64,000 nt of DNA. It comes from Pomphorhynchus laevis. Taxonomy: Eukaryota > Acanthocephala > Palaeacanthocephala > Echinorhynchida > Pomphorhynchidae. The stretch covers positions 30,559-94,558 of the forward strand of contig WNNJ02000681.1 of assembly GCA_012934845.2 (NCBI GenBank). The letters run 5' to 3'. Every line of letters begins with the position of its first letter. Within the stretch, counting starts at the first letter, position 1. Shown here piece by piece: positions 11,101-22,180 of this stretch. The position numbers and the translations under genes are program-made. Under the pieces are notes generated by a model. It saw nothing but the letters and a program-made list of their open reading frames with translations. It searched no databases and was not told where the DNA came from.

Positions 11101-11708
11101 TGATGTCTAGGTATAGCCTTTCTCTCATAGCATTCTAGGCCGAACTCTCTAGAAAGAGACCTCGAGGAACCTCGATACCGGTATAGAGATTAAATCTCGA
11201 AATTGGCCGAAGATCGCCTTGGGCAATCTGAAAGAGAACTCTGGTATGTTGCCCAGGATCCCGATGTCTGGAATAGTTTGGTTCGTGCAATGCTTCCACG
11301 ACTCGACACCCGGACACATTAGCAAAAGCACTGGCAAATGCCAGCGCAGGTATCTTTTATATCGGCTAATTATTATATCGGCTAACTAATGATCCTTTTT
11401 GGTGAAGCCGTTGGTGCCGGTTTAGCACTCTGTGATGGTACTAGAGATATTCTAGTACCTCATACACATTACTTGTTTATTGCCGTCTGCTAGTCATCCT
11501 CTGCATCCAGCAGTGGGAGGGATTTGGCACTGATGAGTTATAGTGATGACAAAACGGTATCAAATAATGTTATCGTCCTTCTTCCGCGTCTAGCTTAAAA
11601 GATTGTTAACATAATTATTTTATATTTTGAAAATTTGTTGCAAACAGTGTGATTATTAAGTTAATTATAAAATGAAATTAGATAGAGTGTATGAGAGATA
11701 AAACTTAC

Positions 11709-11903
11709 ATAAATTATCAATAATAACACTGTTAGTACTGGCAGTAGTATTGAATTCGTTGTCAAAAGGTCCATTTGATCCATATGAAACAACATAACTT
11801 TTCACATGGTGCGATGAAGTCCAAGACACTCTTATGGAATCCGCTGTAATTTGATAAAGCTCAATGGCGGCTGGTACGTTTTCATACGATCGTTTCATTA
11901 TTG
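11709..11903 (-). CDS. Fibronectin III receptor gene, exon (first FN3, first half)
   Basis: The peptide contains VPAAIELYQITADSIRVSW, a typical FN3 A-B strand with the conserved tryptophan. It continues with VKSYVVSYGSNGPFDNEF and ends NSVIIDNL at strand E. The donor TTAT|GTAAGTTT is close to consensus and the acceptor is gttaaag. It enters in phase 1 and carries one base out, which fits the candidate exon at 4078-4185. The intron between them, about 7.5 kb, holds the ribozyme-like array and the RTE-like LINE. Confidence 0.62.
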
Positions 11904-11946
11904 CTTTAACACAATACTTATAGATAGAATTTAAGAAAACACTTAC

Positions 11947-12006
11947 AAGCTACGGAAGAAATCCATATTGAAATTTGTGTGCAGATTAGAGTCGATGTAA
12001 ATGTAG
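11947..12006 (-). CDS. Candidate FN3 receptor exon (end of an earlier FN3)
   Basis: A stretch ending in a consensus donor (T|GTAAGTG) encodes TSTLICTQISIWISSVA, which could be the G strand of another FN3. Its single carried base fits the exon at 11709-11903. The intron between them would be only 43 bp. The upstream limit is uncertain: an acceptor gives 60 bp, but the frame is open some 30 bp further. Weak on its own. Confidence 0.35.
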
Positions 12007-12333
12007 CTATTTTTATCCTCATAATACAAAATTTCGGATTTTAAAAGTGGAACACACGTTATGAAGGCATCATTGTTGGTTTACAGCAACCAGAGGTTTC
12101 GTTTAAACAAAGTTCACATTTGCTCAAATATAAAATTTGCAGTGACAGGATATACAAATTCAATTTTTACTATTTTGAATTCACAAATTTAGTTTGAGAT
12201 AATTGTTTTAAAGTTGTAAACGAAGTCTATGCAAAGATTTATATGATCTAAAATGCAGAAGTTTATTGTAAATTTTATAAAAATGTTCTGTTTTTAACAA
12301 CAGGTAAATAAGTAATTTTTACAAAATCAACAG

Positions 12334-12387
12334 ATTCCGTTGACAGTATAAGAGGAACAATTATCAATTTATGGCTACATTTTAATG
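12334..12387 (+). CDS. Unrecognised gene, exon A
   Basis: Plus strand, between the acceptor aaaatcaacag and the consensus donor G|GTAAGTAT. It encodes SVDSIRGTIINLWLHFN and carries one base into the next exon. Only one frame is open. Together with the exons at 12660-12737 and 12805-12833 it makes a coherent carboxyl end of about 52 residues. It opposes the FN3 receptor gene. I do not recognise the family. Upstream exons were not found; they may lie among the introns to the left. Confidence 0.4.
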
Positions 12388-12659
12388 GTAAGTATATATG
12401 TGAGTAAAGAATTGCCATTACAGTAATATATAATAAAAATTAAAATAAATTTAAACGTTATAAACAAAATAATTTTTTTCCTGTGAATTAAATTTTTAAT
12501 GAATCAATTTTTATTGACAAATTTATACGTTAAGAAAGTTTTGTACTTTAATATTAAGAATATTTCAATAAATACAAAATAAATAATTCAAATTCAACAA
12601 ATATTTGGCTAATTATAACAAATGTTTATTAAATTTTTAGCTCCTTATCCACAGTAAAG

Positions 12660-12737
12660 GCGTGCCATTGAATTATAAATTTAAAAAAGTCATGGCGGTA
12701 TTTGGATTTTACAATATTATTCTGAACATGAAATTTA
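12660..12737 (+). CDS. Unrecognised gene, exon B
   Basis: Follows exon A in frame (split codon G|GC). It encodes VPLNYKFKKVMAVFGFYNII LNMKF. The acceptor is ccacagtaaag and the donor A|GTAAGTAC is near consensus. The peptide is a basic segment next to a hydrophobic one, perhaps membrane-associated. No family recognised. Confidence 0.4.
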
Positions 12738-12804
12738 GTAAGTACTGATTGAAAATATAAATTATTTTACCGAAATAATAATTAATTCTATTGGATGTCC
12801 ACAG

Positions 12805-12833
12805 AAAAGGATAAGTCGTTGCCTAGTGATTAA
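12805..12833 (+). CDS. Unrecognised gene, last exon C
   Basis: After the acceptor atgtccacag the split codon A|AA gives KKDKSLPSD and a TAA stop at 12831-12833. The three exons with their short introns (272 and 67 bp) keep one frame, the main support for a real gene. The basic terminal KKDK run is compatible with a cytosolic tail. Confidence 0.38.
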
Positions 12834-13600
12834 ATTACAATATTTGTAATTAATAAAATAAACGAATTTTCCGTAAAAAATGTGTAAGCAAATGAGTTTA
12901 TAACTAATGCTTACTAATCAAAGCAATCTGTTACCGATTTCGTAAAAGGATATTTTATATCATGTTTTATTTTATATTAACATCCACAATTTTGAGACAC
13001 ACTTTATATTTGTTAATTTATATTAACAAATTTACTCCTACTATTAATGAATATTTGACTATTTATAATAACAGTTTGCCTTCTGGTAAAATTCTAATTA
13101 AAAATAAATGTACAAAACATATTTTTAAAAATTTCACAAATATGATTGCAAATGCCGGCAGAATTCACACGGTTGTATCATCTTAACAGTTAAGCCACTC
13201 GTTACGGTACATGTCCACACTACATCAAAATAAACGACTTTTTAAATTTCCGGAAGACATATATTGCGATATTGGTGACAAAATATAATCCAATATTAAA
13301 ATAACATTTTTGTGTTGAAAATTTTCAGTTTTATGGATAGATCTAATTGCAACATGTGGTTTTTAACAATTATAGATAGGAACGTTGTACTTTGTAATTA
13401 CTTCGGATTAAATGCATCAATTGCATGCATATTTGGCAAACAGCGGTTCGAATCCTGCTAAATATACATTCTAAAGATATTATTATTAATCTAGCAGAAA
13501 TATTAAGGTATAAATAAAATGTTTCCTAATTGTGTTGTGTAAATTCCGAAAAAATTCATTTTGTATTTGTAAATGAATATAGACAGAGCGTGTTCGAATA
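12834..13600. other. AT-rich region, nothing recognised
   Basis: A 74-residue lysine-asparagine-rich frame at 12962-13186 has no coding character. No RNA or repeat is evident apart from a T-loop-like snippet (see rejected items). Confidence 0.35.
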
Positions 13601-14300
13601 ATAGTTGACGTCTAACTGTAAGTCAAATATCCTGTACCAATCTGAAAATAACTTTAAACAAACAGCAAGTGCCCTATGCAGAGCGATATGACAAATTTCG
13701 TACCATTGGTATATGGACTATCTACAGCAAATAGTAAAAAATGTCGAAAATAACTAGTCAGAATCATTACTTTCTGATTGATATAATAATATTAATATAT
13801 TAATAATATAATAATATATAATATTATTATATTAATAATATTATAATTATAATATAATTATAATATTATTAATTATACAATAATATTATATTATTTATTA
13901 TATTATAATATTATATATTAATATTATATTCCTTGGTCCCAATCATTCAACTTTGTGTCGGCACCTCTTATATAACAGAAGAAATCAGAAAGAATTAACT
14001 GCGCTTATGTTAACGTAAAAGTACAAAGTGAGTGAGATTATATTTTGATATCAATCAATTCATAATTATAAAACAATACTTAAATCAAAAATAACTTCAA
14101 GACAATAATTAAATGTAAAATATAAATGTAAAAGATCGTATTCTTACAAACATCTATTATTGTTCGTTATCTGTACATTTGACCAGATTCGAATACGACA
14201 TACATATTGCGTTAAATTTAATTTAAAAAAGTGAAATCACCAGTATTTTAAAAAATAATAAAATTTAAATCAGTGCAGTAGATATTATGCTAATTCAAAA
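13600..14300 (+). repeat. Dispersed repeat, copy 1 (partner at 55.2-55.75 kb)
   Basis: Several blocks occur in the same order and orientation here and at 55200-55700: ataactagtcagaatc-ttactttctgattga, aagaattaa-tgcgcttatg with ttaacgtaaaagtacaaag, and gatatcaatcaattcataat. The spacing and flanks differ, and an AT-only expansion (13790-13930) interrupts this copy. It has no frame; a non-autonomous repeat of unknown class. Confidence 0.65.
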
Positions 14301-15119
14301 TAATTTACTAATAAATTAGTTTTCTGTAGTTAATTGCTATCTAATGCAACTATTCAAGGCTTTCAAATAAAACAAAATATAATTAGATCGTAATGCTTCG
14401 TAATACTAAAGTCTAAGAGAGTATAATTTCGTGATAACGATTATGCTTTCTCAAGTTATAATTTAATTATATTGTTAAATATAATAATTTAATTATAACT
14501 ATTAATTTAATTATATTGTAAAATACAAATTAAATAATTTAATTACAATTTAATTATATTAAATTGGAAATAATTAATTAAACTGGAAATTTTATATTAC
14601 TAGAAAATTTACATAAATCAAACAATTACTCTGAATTTGTTAGCGTTAGTGAATGGAGATATAGTTTGAATAAATTAGGTTAATTGAAAATTGATCTTTT
14701 TAAAGTATATCAAAAAGCAAATGTAACTTGCTTCTATACAACCATGACTAATAAGATACACATACCTTCGAGAAAATTGTAAACGTTTTAAAGTCATTTT
14801 ATTTTTCTAGTTTGAATAATATTGACAAAAACGTTTATAACGCTGTACAGATTTTCTCAAAAAGAACATTGATTTTTAGACAAGAGTGTCCACTAAAAAT
14901 ATACACAGGCTTTTAAAAATAAAAGCAGATCAATTAAGCTATGTCGACATTTATACATAGGAATTGAATTATGACAAAGTTGACTTTATCGTGAAACCGT
15001 TCTGTAAATTTATTTACGATGCATTTAAGATTTAATGTCTTTTATTAAAAGAAATAGGAGATCAAATTGATATACTGGAGACATCTCTTACTTTCATCAA
15101 ATATTTTCATTTATATTAG
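14301..15119. other. AT-rich region, nothing recognised
   Basis: Low-complexity TTAATTA sequence followed by unremarkable AT-rich DNA. No gene is supported. Confidence 0.35.
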
Positions 15120-15330
15120 CCTGATCGACGGTTTCCTCAGGGATGTTTTTGTACCATATTTTCATACTATAGCCTGTTTGGTTATGCAATTTTTTGATTT
15201 ATTTCTTGAAAATAGTCCTGAAAGTCATTTACTGATGATGTGCTCTATAAGCAGTAATCGTTTTAAAGTATGCGATTCAGAACAAATTAATGCATTAATA
15301 GAAGACATTGCCCAGTACGTTAGTTTTTGA
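15120..15330 (+). CDS. Candidate terminal exon, unrecognised protein
   Basis: After an acceptor (catttatattag) an open frame runs to a TGA. It encodes LIDGFLRDVFVPYFHTIACL followed by VMQFFDLFLENSPESHLL and an acidic-amphipathic end (INALIEDIAQYVSF). The composition is more balanced than that of neighbouring chance frames and looks like a helical protein tail. There is no ATG, consistent with a last exon. The opposite strand is also open over half of it, which lowers confidence. Family not recognised. Confidence 0.3.
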
Positions 15331-18300
15331 TGAAATAAAGTTGACATTTCAAATAATGAAAATGTGTTAACCCGAACAAGTGCGTTTCTGCAAGTTTTTA
15401 AATTTGATATAATTATCAACGAAGATATCTAAAACCAGATCAAAATAGGGATCATATTTTGTGATATATATTTTGATATTAATATAAAATTTATTAAATT
15501 AATATTATAATATTTTTATTACAATATTGATTTTAATCACAATATAATAAATAATAAATTATAATTTATCAAAATTTATTATAATTTATTTTATAAATTA
15601 TAATTTTATAAAAAATTACAATTTAATAATTTTATTAGTTTTTAATGCTTGAAAAAATAAATATTCAACATAATTTAAAAGCACAAATCAGTATACACCT
15701 TTTTTACTTTTATACACCTTTTTTAATCAGTATACACCTTATTTTATTTGTTTGTGCGCATAACAAAAAAAACTCATTTTAATTCTGGGCATATTTGTTT
15801 TTATCAGGATTTAAAGTTTCTATTTAAACTTAGTAAATTTCACTAAATGTTTATACTAAACTTTAATTTAGTATAAAGTTATTTTGATTTGTATATAACG
15901 AATTAAAATTTGAAAACATATTCGAAATTTTGAAATTTTGACAGAAATCTAACAAAATATAGATTTATATTACAAAGAGTATTAAATTAAAATTATATAT
16001 TATCAAAGTAAAAAAACATTTGTTAAATTTTATAATATTTTTTATTTTAGTTTCTATTTAAACTTTTGCTAGCGGAATGTGAGTAGTAGATTACAGGTAA
16101 ATGTACAAAAATAGTTACAAAAGTAATTGTAACTATTTAAATTGTAAAATGATTAAATATTTAAACTGTAACTGCTTTACTTTATTTAAACTGTATTTAA
16201 ACATTTAAACTGTATGTAACTGTAACTATTTAAACTATTTAATCAGTAATCCGGTTAACTGTTTAAACGGATTACTGCAGTAATCCGTTTAAACCTATAC
16301 TTTTAAGCTTTGGAGAGTGTTATGAAATTTTATAAAAAGTACAAAATTTAGAAAATTGTGACAGCATATATTTGATAAAAGATGCTCATTGACCTAAAAA
16401 TTGATTGAAAAAAACACCTGGACAATCAAAATTTTTATTTAAGCAAAATCGAAAATATTTATTCAAAACAAAATAAAAATATAACAAAATATAAAATAAA
16501 AATAAAAATACTGAAAATACAATCTAAAAATATATAAGTATATAAAATACCAACAAAACAAAAACAATTAGCAATTCACAAGAAATTTATTGCATTCAAA
16601 AGAAAGCATAATACAAATTAAACAATTAAACATAATACAATTGAAATTGCAGAGACAATAAAATCAACTACAAACAAGTATTTCTTTATATCACATCTAA
16701 GCTTTATCTAATAACGATGAAATCAAATGAAGCCTTTTCTGCTTAAGTAGCAGTCGACAAAAGTAAAATAAGTAACAAAAATATATTTGAAAATATAAAT
16801 ATAAAAAAATATATTTGCAATATATTGTGTATTAAAATATATCTTTGGATATATGTATTAAGATATGTATTAAAATAAATCGCAAAAATACATAAGAAAT
16901 TCCTTCAAATAGTAAAGATTATATTTAATATCTTAGTATTTTATAAATTTATCATTCTCCCAGTTCTTGCAATATTCATGAATAGATCATTTTATTATAC
17001 TAGCAATATATTCGTTTTTCTATACAATTATGTTTACATAATTTCGATATTTTGCGTATTTTAGACCTTTAGCGAGTGTCGTTTCAGACTGTAACAAAAC
17101 GGATTTTTTTACTAAGACGTCTGCTCTTTAGATATTTAGAAAATGTCTTCTGTCAATCGTCACAAAGTGTTTTTATTTAAACATCGATAATCTTACATAG
17201 AAGGTCAGGTCAATATTATTCGAAATTATAGGGTTTGCTCAAAAAGTGAGATCCAAATTCAATATATCAATAGATTTATGATAGCAATTATAAATGGATA
17301 ATCCAAAATGGATTTACGATTTAGTAACAATTAAGAAAATTTATTAATCACAGAAATATATAATGCTTGCATTTAAAGCACTCACAACATAATATACAAT
17401 TCGATATAAAATGTACATTTATAGAGGTCATATAAATTTATATAAATACATTTTAAATTAGTATTTTATAAATATATAAAAAATATAAATTTATATATGT
17501 TATTGACTAAAAATTCATATTGTAAATAAAGTAAATATTATAATATTACACTTATTTTTAAATATGATATTTATTTAGATATTTATTATATTAGTATTAT
17601 AATATTAATATTATAATATTATAATATTTATATTAGTATTAATATTATAATATTAATATTATAATTTAATATTAATATGATAATATTGTAATCACGATAA
17701 GTTATGACGAATGCGGATTCTAATATATGAAGGAGAAGCAAAGTTGAGTTTGTTATTTTTGCAAAGGATCGTACTCGTCGTTGTGACACGTTTTCGATTG
17801 TTCTTATTGAACAAGTTGTCTCTGACCGAAGTCTACAAACTCATTCTACGAATAGGACAGTAAAGTATTGCTTGTGTACTTTTTCAATTTTGCGATAAAT
17901 TTTGTATTTGCACGCGTTATATATACATTGATAATGGTGGCAATTCACATGTTTACCATTAAAGTAGACATTTAAATAATTAATTTGGTCAACTGCAAAT
18001 GTAAAAGCATACTTTAGCTTAAAAAATTGATATGTTCTTCCAGGGCGTTCATTTTAATAAATAATAAAATGCTGTTAACTATATCTCTCTATAGTACAAT
18101 ATTTTATAAATATATAATATTATAATATAATATACGATGATTTGCACATTTTTTATTTCTTTAATAAAACAAATACTTTATTTGATTATTAGCAGGATAT
18201 ATAAATATATTGTATTTCAAAATAAATCAATATCTTTGTGATATTAATATTTCAATATATAGATATAAATAATATATAGATATATTATATATTATATATA

Positions 18301-18766
18301 ATATATAATATATATGTATATATTATATATAATATATATGTATATATTATTTACATAGATATTGATACTTTTATATATAGAAAGTTTCAATAGGATTATT
18401 TGAACCACTGCTCGGATTCATACATATAATATTATAATATTATTTAATGTCATAATAATAACATTAAATAATATTATTTAAATAATATAACTGTTAATAT
18501 TTGATATTAATATTTAATTGTTAATATATAATTGTTAATAATATAATTTAAATAATAGTTCAATGTTTCATTAAAGAATATAAGCGAGTTTTATAAACAT
18601 TGCCTATTAATTATCAAGTATTTCAACCAACCGTTTGCTAATTCAATTATTGTCACAAACAGCTATTGAATTGTGAAAGTTTTACTGGAGCAAAGTTTTT
18701 ACTGGATAAAATAAATGAAGGGTAAACTTTGTAGTTTACTTTTAAACTATTCGTTTAAATACTCAC
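15331..18766. other. Long AT-rich region
   Basis: About 3.4 kb of very AT-rich sequence with dinucleotide-like stretches near 15480-15640, 17570-17690 and 18250-18350. Inside it is one striking perfect palindrome (16261-16294). No gene is supported. Confidence 0.4.
16261..16294. repeat. Perfect 34-bp palindrome
   Basis: GTTTAAACGGATTACTG and its exact reverse complement meet at a central CTGCAG with no spacer. A third copy of the CAGTAATCCG core lies just to the left (16243-16252). In AT-rich DNA an uninterrupted 34-bp palindrome containing GC-bearing blocks is unlikely to be chance. Confidence 0.95.
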
Positions 18767-18929
18767 CTTCTTGTATTTGTAAAAATGGAAAGTAGAATGT
18801 GAACCGTTGAAAGTAGAATGTGAACAGTAAAAGTTGTCATACCAGTCAAAATGATAGGTAGCTAATTGGCAAGCCTTCATTCCGTGTACTGACATATCAG
18901 CAGCAAACCTGTTTGGAATGAGTATCTTC
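18767..18929 (-). CDS. Candidate internal exon, unrecognised
   Basis: Minus strand, between a good acceptor (aaattacaattag) and a consensus donor (AAG|GTGAGTAT). It encodes RFAADMSVHGMKACQLATYH and FDWYDNFYCSHSTFNGSHST then FHFYKYKK. Two cysteines and aromatic residues suggest an extracellular piece. A short internal duplication (HSTFNGSHSTF) is visible in the DNA as a repeated gaaagtagaatgtgaac. It leaves in phase 0, unlike the FN3 exons, so membership in the FN3 receptor gene is unproven. Confidence 0.33.
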
Positions 18930-19684
18930 CTAATTGTAATTTTATGGAATCGGCATTAATAAGGGAAAACAAAGCTGTGTACAAGCAAGTTAGCAGAATG
19001 TTGTATCGTTGGAATGAATTTTGTGGACTAAGCCAGCATCTTTACATTAGCAATATGTCACACAGAAATCGATAAAATTGATGGAGATAGCTAAAAATAC
19101 GAAGGACAGATTTTTGGCAATGGATTACGATGATTGTGGTTTGTGATAGCGCTGATGGTGCAATTGCTACACAATATGCCTACGACTGCTATGCAAATCA
19201 CTTGCACATATTTTCAAAACGCTTCTCGTTAATTAATTTTGTTAGATGGAACTAATATAATGCACAGTTCCTTCGCATACAGCGTCGTCGTTAGTCATGC
19301 AGATAAAACTAATATAAAAATTAGATTAAACGCTTCAATGAAATATTTATCAACTAGCTCGACAAATCTACTTGAATATGGACTTCAATTAGTATTGCTC
19401 AACTGGGGTTGTTAAATTGGTGTTGTATTCTCTTTACGCAACATTACAATTTGAAAATACAATTGAGATGCTGTTCAACAAAATAGTTGACAAAAAAATT
19501 TAATGTGAAATGATATAACATAAAAATTACATTAATTTGGATCGAATGTTATTGTTTAATTTAGATCACATTGATAAAGAGAAATCACATTGCGTTAAGT
19601 TTGTGCTTGCAATAAATTTGATGAAATAGAAAATGAAATGTCAAAGTAATTTTATTAGACGTTAAATTTACGACTAACAATTTA
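18930..19684. other. Unassigned region
   Basis: Somewhat less AT-rich than its surroundings (18960-19320) but with no frame I can support. It may be a very old repeat. A block near 19470-19520 (caacaaaatagttgac ... gtgaaatgat) recurs in altered form at 21030-21080. Confidence 0.3.
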
Positions 19685-20107
19685 ATTTAATACTCGTAAT
19701 GTATATTCTGCCCATTATATAAAAAGAATCGTATTTTATAGCGTACATATCAACTATACTTTTCCAATGTCAATCCGATTATTCGTCAAGTCTATAATAA
19801 GCGCACGAGCTTTAGCTCCAGTTTTTTTAACTATTTTCTTTGAAAATTCAATTGAAACATCTGCTATACGCTCCCAGCGCGCTTTCACACAACGTTTGGG
19901 TTTATCAGACTTGTCTAGTTTCCGATCCTGTCATCAAAGCTTACAAGGTAGTGATCGGGTGACAGCTCAACCCCTCTCTTCACACGAGTGTCCATAACAT
20001 AACGTCGCAGATCAGATGAAACGATTACAAAATCGATCATTGATCTTTGACTGAGAGAATTTTGATGCCATGTGCATCTATGGATCTCCTTATGTTCAAA
20101 TATGATA
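19685..20107 (-). mobile_element. RTE-like LINE fragment, endonuclease part (left piece)
   Basis: Minus-strand frame 19915-20121 encodes EHKEIHRCTWHQNSLSQRSM then IDFVIVSSDLRRYVMDTRV, almost identical to residues of the LINE at 9006-9130. The DNA similarity continues past the frame (tgtgtgaaagcgcgctgg). A block at 19688-19850 (taatactcgtaatgta ... gtcaagtctataat) is repeated in the same direction at 20827-20990. The fragment is separated from its other half (20633-20826) by the RT element inserted at about 20108-20632. Confidence 0.75.
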
Positions 20108-20632
20108 TTGCCTTTCTTCAAAATTATTTAAATAATTTAATAGATACATATTTTAAACCAGGTTACTATAAAAATAACATCAAGCAGAAAATAGTAAAAT
20201 ATATAAATCAACACAATAATATAAAGAATAAATTTAAACTCTTAAGTGGCAAATTTTTATGGATGGATAATAAATAATATACTTTGTATTAGAATAAGAT
20301 ACTAGATAGTTTTATCAGAGGAAATACATCATTAGCATGTATTTGGCCCCGCTGCTATGTTGGGTAGAGGAGTTAGGGGCCAAAACATGATAGCAAGCAG
20401 TTCCAACTGATGACCTCTAATTCTTATTCTGATACAACGTCTGTTATTTATTAGTCAATTCATAAAAATGACGTTTATTTTAAATTTCAATTTTTTATTT
20501 TAACTTGATTTAAATTATAGAAAATCTAAAAACAATTATTAATTTTATTATTTAATTATTAAATTTTGATTTAGCATTATTATGTTTTGTTTATTTTATA
20601 ATTATATTAAATACGTAGACTCAGTTAGCTGA
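20108..20632 (+). mobile_element. 5'-truncated copy of the 22-23 kb reverse-transcriptase family
   Basis: About 525 bp inserted into the LINE fragment. It starts inside the RT carboxyl end (DIAFLQNYLNNLIDTYFKPG, YYKNNIKQKIVKYINQHNN, KLLSGKFLWMDNK), passes the stop, then the structured 3' untranslated region (ggccccgctgctatgttg ... ggggccaaaac). It ends at ctcagttagctgatttga. The LINE sequence matches 8990-9010 up to both edges, which places the ends within a few bases. A fixed 3' end with 5' truncation is the mark of target-primed retrotransposition. Confidence 0.75.
20300..20425 (+). ncRNA. Structured 3' untranslated RNA, hammerhead-like candidate
   Basis: In order: AGAG-GAAA (20317-20324), the hairpin TACAT-CATTAGC-ATGTA, TT, a long hairpin based on TTTGGCCCC/GGGGCCAAA, then CTGATGA followed by CCTCT, which can pair with AGAG(G). 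This is the strand order of a type II hammerhead. Stem I next to CTGATGA does not close cleanly (TGG/CCA with an extra base). The copy at 53.2 kb changes the hairpin to TACGT/ACGTA, a paired substitution. Ribozyme function is a hypothesis only. Confidence 0.35.
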
Positions 20633-20826
20633 TTTGATTGGTTATGCATAAATTGTTACGAGAACAAAAGTGTAATAACTCAACACTATTCACATTCAAA
20701 TCAGAGAGTCCGTTCCACCCCCACAATCTTTTCCAAGTGTTAATGTCTATACCAACATGATCATTGAAGTCACCCAATAAAACGTTGGAATCTCCCACAG
20801 AAGTACTATCAAGTAGAACCTGATAT
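20633..20826 (-). mobile_element. RTE-like LINE fragment, endonuclease part (right piece)
   Basis: The minus strand reads VLLGDFNDHVGIDINTWKRL and SDLNVNSVELLHFCSRNN, matching 8857-8990 of the first LINE (DFNAHVGMHINSWKRVLG). It ends at caatttatgcataaccaa, where the inserted RT element begins. Confidence 0.75.
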
Positions 20827-22180
20827 TTAATACTCGTAATGTATCTTCTGCCTATTATATAGCGTATATACCGACTATACTTGAATTCGCTATGTTTATG
20901 GCTCTGATTTTAAATGCCAATCTGATTATTCGTCAAGTCCATAACGAGCACACGAGCTTTTGTTCCAATTTCTTTAAAAAAACTATTATCTTTGAAAATA
21001 TATTTTTTTTCTATTTTGTAGAAATGCAATTCAACAAAATAGTTAAATGACAAAATCTATAACGTGAAATTATATATTACCGATGTAATAGCGGGAATTC
21101 GATAAAAATATACTTGCAATTATATTTGTGTACCCCCATCGGTAATATGACATTCCAAATGTCTCTTTTCAGCAAATAAGTATGAAATACTTCACTACAA
21201 AGACCCGTCACACGTATCTCAACTGACAGAAAGCGCAACGGCTATACTTGAAGCTTATTAAATATAACCTTCGAATGTTACCTTTTAAACTGACCCCGGC
21301 TATGATAGGAAGAAAACTAAATGTCGATGAATCGAGATCTTATTTTTGATCACTCTATAAACTTCATATTTGATTTTTGAATTGTAATCCGACCCTTTAA
21401 CAACTGATTGCAAGGTGATCTTGCATTTATCTTGTTCGCAGCATTAGAAGCCAACTAATAAAGTCCTCTGTGAAAAGCAGTGATGATATTTTTTTCAGAG
21501 CTGAAATTTCTCTCAGGGTTGCTCGTTTCATATTCTGTCCGTTTACATCATACACAGTGTAGGAAACATTTGATCAAGTCTAATATTTCCTGGAAAGCTC
21601 GTTTACTTCTTACACAGGATAAAACTCTAATGTCATTGTAAATGATATTTAATAATATAATAACTAACATGTAGTATGCATACCATAGTTGCAATTGATT
21701 GGTACCATGGAACAAAATATCAAGTGACATAATGAACTTAAGCTCACTATTATATCAATCACATTTACACTTATTTGTACCGTAATTTTAAAATAAAAAT
21801 TATAAGGCCAAACTCTTCCGGTTGCTGAATTTTGGATATTCTGTAATATTTTATTTCAGTTCTGCATCGTCATCTTTTGATGTTGACAGAAATAAATTGG
21901 CAAACATACACAAACCATACCAAAACATAAAAGAAATCGCAACAATAAAACGTACTAAGGTTCTTGGTAATAATATACCCAAGTCTCATAATAAGAGCTC
22001 GTTAACATAAATACTATAAGAAAATATTCAATTAAGAAAAGAAATCAAGTCAATAAAAAATATATTTCAAAGATCAAACAATTATGAATAAACTCATATT
22101 ATCATACTATATCCAAATCATCTAAGTACGACTGCCCTTTTAACCAAATATGTTCACATTTTAATGCATGTAGCAAACTA
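20827..22180. other. Repeat-flanked region without a supported gene
   Basis: It begins with a second copy (20827-20990) of the 19688-19850 block and a relative of the 19470 block near 21030. The rest, including a 62-residue frame at 21822-22010, shows no recognisable coding sequence. Confidence 0.35.

Larger units (their letters stand above)
7850..11610 (+). mobile_element. Degraded RTE-like LINE in an intron of the FN3 receptor gene
   Basis: A GC-richer block on the plus strand. From 5' to 3' it has a leader with two direct repeats of about 130 bp (8013-8275), a broken endonuclease-reverse transcriptase reading frame, and a 3' untranslated part ending around 11600. The coding part belongs to the type often annotated as craniofacial development protein 2-like, carried by RTE-like LINEs. 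It lies antisense to the FN3 receptor gene and within its intron. The edges are estimated from the change in base composition; no target duplication was identified. Confidence 0.75.

Noticed and set aside
13435-13460. T-loop-like ggttcgaatcc suggesting a tRNA
   Set aside because: No D-arm, anticodon arm or acceptor stem can be formed in the 70 bases upstream; a similar gattcgaattg occurs in the 52 kb satellite units without a tRNA.
15225-15419. Minus-strand 64-residue frame opposite the 15.1 kb candidate exon
   Set aside because: The plus strand has an acceptor and a more protein-like composition; neither is certain.
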